A stretch of DNA of 64,000 nucleotides, taken from contig NZ_JAPFHA010000009.1 in the NCBI RefSeq assembly GCF_026586805.1, forward strand, positions 62,001 through 126,000. Direction: 5' to 3'. The notes beneath the pieces are model-generated. The model was given only the letters and a program-made list of their open reading frames with translations, ran no database searches and had not been told where the DNA came from. The stretch is from Niveibacterium sp. 24ML. GTDB lineage: Bacteria > Pseudomonadota > Gammaproteobacteria > Burkholderiales > Rhodocyclaceae. Every line of letters starts with the position of its first letter. Position 1 is the stretch's first letter. This document shows, in pieces, positions 1 through 8,990 of this stretch. The position numbers and the translations under genes were made by a program.

Positions 1-1184
1 ACCTGTTCGGATGGGTGTTCTGGCCGCAGGACGTGTTCTACCTGACCGTGCTGCTGATCATCTGCGCGTACTCGCTCTTCCTCTTCACTGCGGTGGCAGG
101 GCGGCTGTGGTGCGGCTATGCCTGCCCGCAGACGGTCTACACCGAGCTCTTCCTCTGGATCGAACGCAAGATCGAAGGCGACCGCGCCAAGCGGATGAAG
201 CTGGACAACGCGGCCCCCAGCGTCGCGAAGTACGCGACCAAGGCGGCCAAGTTCGGCGCCTGGGGGCTGCTGGCTGTGTGGACCGGCATCACCTTCGTCG
301 GCTACTTCTCGCCGATCCGCGAGCTGATCCCGAACATTCCTTTTGGTCTGGGCGGGTGGGAGATGTTCTGGATCGTCTTCTACTCGACCTTCACCTACCT
401 CATGGCCGGTGTGATGCGCGAGCAGGTGTGCAAGTACATGTGTCCCTACGCGCGCTTCCAGGGCGTGATGTTCGACCCGGACACGCTGGTCATCACCTAC
501 GACCCGGAACGGGGCGAGCCGCGCGGCGCCAAACGGAAGAACACCGAGCAGAAACTGGGCGACTGTGTGGACTGCGGCATCTGCGTGCAGGTGTGTCCGA
601 CCGGCATCGATATCCGCAACGGTCTTCAGTACGAGTGCATCGGTTGCGCCGCGTGCATTGATGCCTGTGATCAGGTGATGGACAAGGTGGGCTCGCCGCG
701 CGGCCTGATCCGCTACACCACCGAGAACGCGATGAAACAGCACTGGGGCATGCGCGATGTGCTGCGCCATGTGGTGCGCCCCCGCGTGCTGGTGTACTCG
801 TCGGTGCTGCTGGCGATCATCGCCGCCGCCGCGTGGTCGCTTGCCCATCGCGAGACGCTGCGCGTGGATGTGATCCGCGATCGCACCACGCTGTCACGCG
901 AGGTCGAGGGTGGCCTGATCGAGAACATCTACACCCTGCAGATGATGAACATGGCCGAAGCGGGGCGTCGAGTTCGACTGGAAGTTTCGGGAATCGAGGG
1001 CATCACGCTGGTGGAAGGCCCGAGTTTCGACCTCGCGCCGTCAGGCAACAAGGCGGTCACGATTCATGTGCGTGTGCCGGTCGACGCCGCGCCGAAGGGC
1101 TCGCACAAAATCGTGTTCGACATTCGCAGTGATGAAGGGCAGGAACTGAGACTGCGCGAAAAGGCCAGTTTCATGATGCCCTGA
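1..1184 (+). CDS. ccoG: Cytochrome c oxidase accessory protein CcoG (5'-truncated by window)
   Basis: Polyferredoxin-like membrane protein of the CcoG/RdxA/FixG family, needed for assembly or copper delivery of cbb3-type cytochrome oxidase. The frame is open from the first bases, so the true start lies upstream. Visible are hydrophobic segments, the motifs CGYACPQTVYTE and CKYMCPYARFQ, and a ferredoxin region with two cysteine clusters (CVDCGICVQVCPTG, then CIGCAACIDAC) that fits two 4Fe-4S clusters. One more membrane segment precedes an Ig-like C-terminal periplasmic domain (FixG_C), as in the full-length family. A 47-aa membrane peptide gene follows after 32 bp, probably in the same transcript. 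Confidence 0.95.
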   Translation, partial: LFGWVFWPQDVFYLTVLLIICAYSLFLFTAVAGRLWCGYACPQTVYTELFLWIERKIEGDRAKRMKLDNAAPSVAKYATKAAKFGAWGLLAVWTGITFVGYFSPIRELIPNIPFGLGGWEMFWIVFYSTFTYLMAGVMREQVCKYMCPYARFQGVMFDPDTLVITYDPERGEPRGAKRKNTEQKLGDCVDCGICVQVCPTGIDIRNGLQYECIGCAACIDACDQVMDKVGSPRGLIRYTTENAMKQHWGMRDVLRHVVRPRVLVYSSVLLAIIAAAAWSLAHRETLRVDVIRDRTTLSREVEGGLIENIYTLQMMNMAEAGRRVRLEVSGIEGITLVEGPSFDLAPSGNKAVTIHVRVPVDAAPKGSHKIVFDIRSDEGQELRLREKASFMMP

Positions 1185-1216
1185 CAACGTGGCAACTGAA
1201 AAAGGGGGCGCTCATC

Positions 1217-1360
1217 ATGGCACTTGAAATCCTGTTCGGTACCGACATCGGTTTGCTGAGCCTGTTCACGATCGTGTTCGTGCTTGGCATGGGTGGCTAC
1301 TTGTGGCACTTCGCGCGCAAGCACATGAAGGACGAAGAAGCACAGTTGCATCGGCACTGA
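1217..1360 (+). CDS. DUF3149-like small membrane protein (47 aa)
   Basis: A 47-residue protein that starts MALEILFGTD, continues with one hydrophobic helix (about residues 10-31) and ends in a charged, basic/acidic tail (RKHMKDEEAQ). This matches the look of the DUF3149 family of tiny betaproteobacterial membrane proteins, whose function is unknown. It lies 32 bp downstream of ccoG and is followed at once by a strong hairpin, so it is probably the last gene of the cbb3 assembly transcript. A GGGGGCG stretch just upstream can serve as a ribosome binding site. The family assignment is from memory of the sequence pattern. Confidence 0.7.
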   Translation: MALEILFGTDIGLLSLFTIVFVLGMGGYLWHFARKHMKDEEAQLHRH

Positions 1361-1389
1361 GGCGATACCGCGCAGGGCCTGCGGAAATA

Positions 1390-1415
1390 CAACCGGGGGC
1401 ATGTGCCCCCGGTTG
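1390..1415. terminator. Hairpin between convergent genes, probable bidirectional terminator
   Basis: A perfect 12-bp inverted repeat, CAACCGGGGGCA / TGCCCCCGGTTG, is separated by only 2 nt, so the apical pairs probably open in RNA. It lies between the end of the DUF3149 gene and the end of the convergent gene at 1438-1989. There is no clean T-tract on either side. Confidence 0.6.
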
Positions 1416-1437
1416 TGATTGCGACGCGGATACCGAC

Positions 1438-1989
1438 TTAGTTCGCTGGCGATTGTGCTGCGGCTTTGTCTTCCGGTGCAGCGTCCTTCGGAACGGCATC
1501 GTCTTCGAGCTTGACATTCGGGTCTGCTGCCCAGCGTGTCAGGTCTTTGGCCAGGGCGGCGGCGCAGCGATCGAGGATCGAGCAGGTACCCTTGAAGCCG
1601 CCCCACATGCCACCGGTAGACCAGCGATTGACGCGGGTCTTGCGCACAACTTTGCCGTTCTCAAGCAGATCCACGTAAACCGTGATCGCCTTCGGTCCGC
1701 TCCATGCGCCTCCGCCAACGCCCAAAACGTGCGAGACCTGGATCTTCATGACCTGTGCGCCGTTGGCGTCCGCCAGGCTGGTGATGGGGCTGCCGCCGCC
1801 GAATTTCTTGTTCAATGCGCTCTCAACCTGACGCGCGACTTGTTGCTCCGGCTGACATTCATCCTTCACCTTTTGCACGATGCTTGAGTCGGGCGTGTAG
1901 GTCACGGGCGTCATCAGCACAACGCGGTCGGCGGCGAAGGCGCTCTGCGCAAATGCTGCGGCGATAAGAACGGAAGCGATTCTTTTCAT
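1438..1989 (-). CDS. Secreted protein of unknown function (183 aa)
   Basis: I do not recognise this protein. The chosen ATG gives a clear Sec signal peptide (MKRIASVLIAAAFAQSAFA, cleavage after AFA). A longer reading frame to 2103 would bury the signal peptide behind a basic, unlikely extension. The mature part has three cysteines (one in KDECQPEQQ, two in the stretch GTCSILDRC), a glycine-rich centre (LGVGGGAWSGPK) and an acidic/proline/alanine C-terminal tail (VPKDAAPEDKAAAQ), which looks disordered. It is probably periplasmic and is not a lipoprotein, because no lipobox is present. It lies downstream of prfC on the same strand with a 110-bp gap. Confidence 0.6.
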   Translation of the reverse strand: MKRIASVLIAAAFAQSAFAADRVVLMTPVTYTPDSSIVQKVKDECQPEQQVARQVESALNKKFGGGSPITSLADANGAQVMKIQVSHVLGVGGGAWSGPKAITVYVDLLENGKVVRKTRVNRWSTGGMWGGFKGTCSILDRCAAALAKDLTRWAADPNVKLEDDAVPKDAAPEDKAAAQSPAN

Positions 1990-2099
1990 GTGCTGACTAG
2001 CCTGAGTGGTTCGTTGGTATGGGTTGCCTGAGCGCCGCTTTGCAAACGCTCGGAAAATGAAATTAGCATGAGTCGGCGCGGCACTGTGTGCACGGCGTC

Positions 2100-3722
<1,623 letters not shown>

Positions 3723-3832
3723 GGTGTTGGACCTGGCGGCAGGCGGCGCGCGCCCGCGAAAGACGTAAAGCCTTGAATTATCGCACGTAGCCTCGCTTCA
3801 GCGGCCTGGATTCGTGCGTGTGCCGCGCGTAC

Positions 3833-6307
3833 TCAGGCAGCGTCTGCCGCACTGGCGGGGCAAGCATCCGGGCGTTCGGCAAGCAGCATCGGGGTCACCT
3901 GGGCCGCCGGCATCGGCCGCGCGAAGAAGTAGCCCTGCACCGAATGGCATCCTTCGTTGGCGAGGAAGTCCACCTGCTCGGCGTTTTCGACGCCTTCAGC
4001 AATGACGTCGAGCTTGAGGCTGCGTCCGAGTTGAAGCATGGCGCGGACGATGGCCGCATCGTCTTCGTCGGTTGCCACATCCGCGACAAGGCTGCGGTCG
4101 ATCTTCAGCCGGTCGAGCGGGAATCGCTTCAGATACGAAAAATTCGAATACCCGGTACCGAAGTCGTCGATTGATAGCTTCACGCCCAGCGCACGCAGAT
4201 CGTTGAGTGTTTGCAAAAGTTCTTCGACGTTGTGCATCAGGATCGATTCGGTCAGCTCCAGTTCGAGCATCCGTGAGGGAATGCCATGGCGTTGGACCAT
4301 CAAGCGGGTAACGGCGACGATGTCGGTGCGGCGGAACTGGAGTGCGGACAGGTTTACTGCCACCGTGATGTCGTCGATGCCCTGCTCGTGCCAGCGCATC
4401 GCTTGCTTGCATGCTTCCTGCAGCACCCATTCACCGATCGGCACGATCAGCCCGCTTTCTTCCGCCACCGGGATGAAGCGCGCGGGCGAAACGTTGCCCA
4501 GGGTCGGGCTGTTCCAGCGCAGCAGGGCCTCGACGCCGATGATGCGCCGACTGGCAAGATCGATCTGGGGCTGGAAGTGCAGTGCCAGCTCGTTGTTGTC
4601 GATCGCCTGCCGCAGCGCGTGCTCCATCCGCAGGCGGTCAATCGTCGCGAGGTTCATCTCTTCGGTGAAGAAGCGGAACATGTTCCGCCCCGACTCCTTC
4701 GCGTGATACATCGCGGCGTCGGCATTCTTGAGCAGGGAGTCTACGTCGATGCCGTCATCCGGGTAGATCGAAATTCCCAGACTGGCGCCGGTCGAAAGCG
4801 TCTGAGTCTGCACTTCGATCGGGGTGGACAGGCGCTCGATGATCTTGGCGGCAACCAGGGCGACGTCCTTGGCGTCGTCCATGCAGTCGAGCACGATGAG
4901 AAACTCGTCCCCGCCGAGTCGGGCAACGGTATCGCTTTCGCGCACACACATGCGCAAGCGTGCGGCCACCGCCCGCAGCAGGTGATCGCCAAAGGCGTGG
5001 CCGAGCGAATCGTTCACATTCTTGAAGCGATCAAGATCAAGGAAGATCAGGGCCGCGCGCTTGCTGGCACGCAGCGAACGGGCCATGGCTTGTTGCAGGC
5101 GGTCGCGCAGCAGTGTGCGGTTGGGCAGGTCGGTCAGCGGATCGTGGTGGGCCAGCCACTCCACCCGGGCGCGCGCAGCGCGGCGCTCGGTCACATCTTC
5201 GATTGAACAGATCACTTGCTCCGGTTCGCCGCCTGCGTTGCGCAGAATCGCCAGAGTGCTACTGATCCACACCTCCTTGCCATGCCGGTGCTGCACACGG
5301 GCATCGAACTGAAAGCTGGCCTTGTGTCCGGCAAGGCAGGGCGCCAGCTCCAGCGCAAAGGCCTCACGTGCTTCGTCGTCGAGCAAGGCAGAGAAGCAGG
5401 CGGCATTGAGTTCTGATTCGTCGTAACCGGTGATCGAGCAGAACCTGGGATTGACCTGGATGAAGTGCTCGTCGAGTGAAAGGATCGCGATGCCGACCGG
5501 GGCGTTTTCGACGGTGAGGCGGAACCGGTTTTCGCTCTCACCCAGCGCTGCCTGAGTGCGTTTGATGTCAGTCAGTTCAACATCCAGGCAATACATCTCG
5601 GGTTCACCGTGACGATTCTGCGTCATCACATGAGCGGAGTAGACGGCAACCGGTGATCCATCTTTGCGCTGGAGCGTGAGCTCTGCGGCGGGAATCGGCT
5701 CGCCGTGGTCGATCCAGCGTCCGTGCAGCATCACCACCGCATCGCGCATGGGCGGCGGGATGATCAGGTCTTCCAGCAGTTGGCCGCGCGCTTCGGCTGC
5801 GCTGAAGCCATAGAGTTCTTCGCTGGCGCTGTTCCAGAACACCACGCGGCGATGGGCGTCGTAGCCCTGCACTGAAATGTTCGGTACCTGCTCCATCACG
5901 CTGCGAAAGCGTTGTTCGCTGTCGAGCAGGGCATGGTTGAGGGCGCGATCGGTGGTCACATCGATCATCACACCGGCCAGGCGGCAGGGTTTGCCCTGTG
6001 CATCGTGCTCCACCACGACCATGTCGCGCACGAACACCGCATGTCCGTCGGCATGCACAAGCCGGTATTCGATCTCGAAGCGGGCGCTCTCAAGGGTGTG
6101 CGCGGTGTCGAGGGCGAGCGTCATCCCGAGATCTTTTTCGTGGATGTGCGTTTGCCAGAAGCCGGGCTTGAGCCATTCGTCGCGCGGGAAGCCGAGCAAG
6201 GTTTCTGCGTAGGGCGAAACGGAGCTGAACTGGCGCGAGGGCAGTTCGGCTTCCCACATCACGAGGTCAAGCCCCGCGGCAAGTGCCGTGAAGCGATCTT
6301 CAGTCAT
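3833..6307 (-). CDS. PAS-PAS-PAS-GGDEF-EAL c-di-GMP signalling protein
   Basis: An 824-aa protein, probably cytoplasmic, that makes and/or degrades cyclic di-GMP. Three PAS sensor domains (about residues 1-110, 120-245, 250-375) precede a GGDEF domain with an intact signature (GGDEF at 465-469). An RESD motif lies exactly five residues before it and matches the inhibitory I-site of active diguanylate cyclases. The EAL domain is also intact (EAL at 593-595, then DDFGTGYSNFSYLKRFP). Both activities are therefore possible. An upstream TTG (6397) extends the frame, but the ATG at 6307 gives a normal PAS N-terminus and has GGAG about 11 nt upstream. No membrane segment is seen. Confidence 0.9.
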   Translation of the reverse strand: MTEDRFTALAAGLDLVMWEAELPSRQFSSVSPYAETLLGFPRDEWLKPGFWQTHIHEKDLGMTLALDTAHTLESARFEIEYRLVHADGHAVFVRDMVVVEHDAQGKPCRLAGVMIDVTTDRALNHALLDSEQRFRSVMEQVPNISVQGYDAHRRVVFWNSASEELYGFSAAEARGQLLEDLIIPPPMRDAVVMLHGRWIDHGEPIPAAELTLQRKDGSPVAVYSAHVMTQNRHGEPEMYCLDVELTDIKRTQAALGESENRFRLTVENAPVGIAILSLDEHFIQVNPRFCSITGYDESELNAACFSALLDDEAREAFALELAPCLAGHKASFQFDARVQHRHGKEVWISSTLAILRNAGGEPEQVICSIEDVTERRAARARVEWLAHHDPLTDLPNRTLLRDRLQQAMARSLRASKRAALIFLDLDRFKNVNDSLGHAFGDHLLRAVAARLRMCVRESDTVARLGGDEFLIVLDCMDDAKDVALVAAKIIERLSTPIEVQTQTLSTGASLGISIYPDDGIDVDSLLKNADAAMYHAKESGRNMFRFFTEEMNLATIDRLRMEHALRQAIDNNELALHFQPQIDLASRRIIGVEALLRWNSPTLGNVSPARFIPVAEESGLIVPIGEWVLQEACKQAMRWHEQGIDDITVAVNLSALQFRRTDIVAVTRLMVQRHGIPSRMLELELTESILMHNVEELLQTLNDLRALGVKLSIDDFGTGYSNFSYLKRFPLDRLKIDRSLVADVATDEDDAAIVRAMLQLGRSLKLDVIAEGVENAEQVDFLANEGCHSVQGYFFARPMPAAQVTPMLLAERPDACPASAADAA

Positions 6308-6664
6308 CGGATAGGCGCTCCGGCCAGGGGCTGGGGGCGATTTGTAGTTGTAAGTTCCGGCTTGCCTTGCAAGCCATGAGTTCCGTTTTGCTGCCAAGCC
6401 CTTGCTTATAGGGCAGGTTTACGGCGCCCGAAAGACAATCTTGAGTGATGGATTGCACGCCGAGCTTATTTGCTCGGCATGCGCGGTGCAGGCCGTGGGT
6501 GCTCGCATTGCAGCGGGGCCGCATTTGTGGCGAGAGGGTGCTCAGTGGTACGATCAATGTGTTGAATTGATATATTTTGATGGTGCCAATCTGGTGCCGG
6601 TTTGGCGTGCAAGGCGCCGTGCTGGTGCAAGGGTTCTCTATCGCCGGCAATCAAGGGAGCGGCA
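6308..6664. other. 357-bp intergenic region between divergent genes
   Basis: It separates the c-di-GMP gene (minus strand) from speB (plus strand). It holds a perfect 7-bp hairpin (GCCGAGC, 6-nt loop, GCTCGGC; 6459-6478), an AT-rich patch TTGATATATTTTGAT (6567-6581) that could hold the speB promoter, and three TGGTGC-type boxes (6581-6629). No coding potential was found: frames here are short and have no ribosome binding sites. Confidence 0.6.
6581..6629 (+). promoter_or_regulatory. Candidate operator: repeated TGGTGC boxes in the speB leader
   Basis: TGGTGCC occurs at 6581-6587 and again at 6592-6598, exactly 11 bp (one helical turn) apart, and TGGTGCA occurs at 6623-6629, a further 31 bp on. 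The same core occurs around the mocR/ald intergenic region, so a MocR-type regulator is a plausible ligand. This is inference from repeats only; TGGTGCC is common in the coding DNA of this genome. Confidence 0.35.
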
Positions 6665-7591
6665 ATGAGCAAGCATGCTTTTCCGTATCTATCCTCCAGC
6701 ACGTTTTTGCTTGCTCCCACGCGGCAACAGGCGCCCGATCGTCCGTTGTGCGTTGCGGGGATTGCGTGGGACGGCTCGGTGACCAATCGCCCGGGCGCGC
6801 GCTTCGGGCCGGCCGCGATCCGTCACGCGAGCCAGATGCTGTGCGATGCCGAGCACCCCGTGTTCAACCGGTCGCCCCATGAGCAGGTGTGCGACGCGGG
6901 TGATCTGCTGCTACCCAACACCAGCCTGGAGGCCATGCGCGCGGCATTGCAACCGCAGGCAGAGGCCTTGATTGCCGCGCACCGCATGGCGTGGATCGGT
7001 GGTGATCATTCGATCACCCTGCCGCTGCTGCGCGCCTATCGCAAGCTGCTGGGGCGCCCGCTTGCCTTGCTGCACTTCGATGCGCATTGCGACACCTGGA
7101 CCGATCATTTTGGCGAGCCTTCCGGGCACGGCACCTGGACCTACGAAGCCTTGCAGGAAGGCCTGGTGTTGCCGCAAGCCACGATCCAGGTGGGGATCCG
7201 CTCTGCCGGCGTGCGCGAGGCGCGCGAGTATGTGAACACGCTTGGCGGGCGGGTGTTCACCGCGCGCGAGTTGCGGGGCGCCGAGAGCCCGCAGCAGCTT
7301 GCGTTCGTTATTGACGAGATCCGCCGCCGGGTTGCGGCAGCGGGCAATCCGCCGGTCTACCTGTCACTCGACATTGATTGTCTAGACCCCGCTTTCGCGC
7401 CCGGCACCGGCACCCCCGAACCCGGCGGCATGACGAGCGCGCAGGTGCTCACGATCCTTGAGGAAACGGCAGATCTGCCGTGGATCGGGATGGACTGTGT
7501 CGAGGTTTCGCCGCCGTATGACGTATCTGATCTCACCACCAACGCCGCCGCCACCTTCCTGTGGACCTGGCTTTCTGGACAAGCCCGATGA
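6665..7591 (+). CDS. speB: Agmatinase / ureohydrolase family protein
   Basis: Manganese-dependent hydrolase that likely splits agmatine into putrescine and urea. The 308-aa length matches E. coli SpeB (306). All metal-binding signatures are present: GGDHS at residues 112-116, DAHCD at 139-143 and SLDIDCLDP at 234-242, followed by PGTGTPEPGG. The ATG is preceded by AAGGGAGC at good spacing; a longer frame from 6602 lacks this. The stop overlaps the start of puuB (ATGA), which couples putrescine production to putrescine oxidation and favours agmatine over arginine or guanidino-acids as the substrate. A related guanidinobase hydrolase cannot be excluded. Confidence 0.85.
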   Translation: MSKHAFPYLSSSTFLLAPTRQQAPDRPLCVAGIAWDGSVTNRPGARFGPAAIRHASQMLCDAEHPVFNRSPHEQVCDAGDLLLPNTSLEAMRAALQPQAEALIAAHRMAWIGGDHSITLPLLRAYRKLLGRPLALLHFDAHCDTWTDHFGEPSGHGTWTYEALQEGLVLPQATIQVGIRSAGVREAREYVNTLGGRVFTARELRGAESPQQLAFVIDEIRRRVAAAGNPPVYLSLDIDCLDPAFAPGTGTPEPGGMTSAQVLTILEETADLPWIGMDCVEVSPPYDVSDLTTNAAATFLWTWLSGQAR

Positions 7592-8904
7592 ATCCTTACG
7601 CCCGCCGTTTTTCTGAAGACCCCCGCGAACAGTCGCTCACCACACAGTCCTACTACCTTGCCACCGCACCGGCTGCGGGGCCATGGCCGCGCCTTGAAGG
7701 CGCCGTTGAGGCCGATGTCTGCGTGATCGGTGCCGGCTTTGCCGGCCTCTCTGCCGCCATCGAGCTGGCGCAGCGTGGTTACCGGGTGGTGGTGCTCGAA
7801 GCGGAGCAGGTGGGCTGGGGCGCCTCTGGCCGCAATGGTGGCCAGGCGATCGTCGGCCACGCATCGGACGCACCGATCGAGAACCAGCTGGGCGATGATG
7901 CTGCGCGCACCGCCTGGGGCGTTACGGTTGAAGGGCTGCATCTGATCCGCGAGCGCATCGCGCAGTTCAACATCGATTGCGACTTCGTGCCGGGCTACAA
8001 GTACCTGGCCGTCAACGAACGCAAGGCCCGCGCGCTGCATGCCTGGTACGAACACATCACCGGCTTCTACCAGCACCCGCACTGGCAATGGGTTGGCCGC
8101 AAGGAAGTCGGCGAGCACATCGCGAGTCCGCGCTTCCACTCGGGCCTGCACGACACGCTCTCGGGGCACCTGCATCCGCTCAAGTACTGCAGGGGCCTTG
8201 CGCGGGCGGCGCAAAGTCTTGGCGTGCGCATCTTCGAAGACAGCCGCGTAACGGCAATCTCGAAGGGCGAGCCTGCGCGCGTGAAGACGGCGCTCGGCGA
8301 GGTCAGCGCGCGCTTCGTTGTGCTTGCGGGCAACTCTTACCTCGGTGCGCTGGTGCCCGAACTGCAGCCGCGCATCATGCCCGTCGGGACTTACGTTGTT
8401 GCCTCGGAGCCGCTTGCGCCGGCACTGGCAGACTCGCTGATCCGCGAGCGTGCCGCCGTGTGCGACAGCAACTTCGTGCTCGACTACTTCCGCGTATCGC
8501 CCGATCACCGTGTCATCTTCGGTGGTCGTGTCAGCTACAGCGGCATGACGCCGCCCAATCTGGTTGCCGGCATGAAGCGGCGCATGCTCGCGACCTTCCC
8601 GCAATTGGGCGAGGGCGTGAAGGTGGACTACTCGTGGGGCGGCTTTGTCGATATCTCGATGAATCGTGCGCCTGACTTCGGGCGCCTTGCGCCCAACGTG
8701 TACTACTTGCAGGGCTTCTCTGGCCATGGCCTCTCGCTGACCGGCATGGCGGGGCGCCTGGTGGCCGAGGCGATTGCAGGGCAAGCCGAGCGTTTCGATC
8801 TCTATGCCCGCCTCAAGCACCACGCCTTCCCGGGCGGTGCGATGCTGCGCACGCCAGCCCTGGTGCTGGGCATGGCGTGGTACCGCTTGCGCGATCTGCT
8901 TTGA
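7588..8904 (+). CDS. puuB: Gamma-glutamylputrescine oxidase-like FAD oxidoreductase
   Basis: FAD-dependent amine oxidase of the DAO family (438 aa; E. coli PuuB about 426). It oxidises gamma-glutamylputrescine to the aldehyde with release of ammonia and H2O2. The dinucleotide-binding GAGFAG motif is at residues 48-53, followed by VVVLEAEQVGWGASGRNGGQ, the typical PuuB flavin region, and a C-terminal GFSGHGLSLTGMAG. The start overlaps the speB stop by 4 bp (ATGA), so the two are co-translated. The substrate is inferred from puuA, puuC and puuD in the same window, which otherwise lacks a puuB. Confidence 0.85.
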   Translation: MNPYARRFSEDPREQSLTTQSYYLATAPAAGPWPRLEGAVEADVCVIGAGFAGLSAAIELAQRGYRVVVLEAEQVGWGASGRNGGQAIVGHASDAPIENQLGDDAARTAWGVTVEGLHLIRERIAQFNIDCDFVPGYKYLAVNERKARALHAWYEHITGFYQHPHWQWVGRKEVGEHIASPRFHSGLHDTLSGHLHPLKYCRGLARAAQSLGVRIFEDSRVTAISKGEPARVKTALGEVSARFVVLAGNSYLGALVPELQPRIMPVGTYVVASEPLAPALADSLIRERAAVCDSNFVLDYFRVSPDHRVIFGGRVSYSGMTPPNLVAGMKRRMLATFPQLGEGVKVDYSWGGFVDISMNRAPDFGRLAPNVYYLQGFSGHGLSLTGMAGRLVAEAIAGQAERFDLYARLKHHAFPGGAMLRTPALVLGMAWYRLRDLL

Positions 8905-8990
8905 TTGATCCGATCCGCTGGCTTGCGGGGAGGGCAGCTTGGTAGGCTATGCTGGCTGTGTCAGGGTGTAGCGCGTCAAAGGGTCCGGTT

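Noticed and set aside
6308-6397. Extension of the GGDEF-EAL protein to a TTG at 6397
   Set aside because: The added 30 residues are not PAS-like, and the ATG at 6307 has a usable ribosome binding site.
7357-8823. 488-codon open frame on the minus strand over puuB
   Set aside because: Antisense of speB/puuB, with the histidine/arginine/glutamine-rich composition typical of such shadows.
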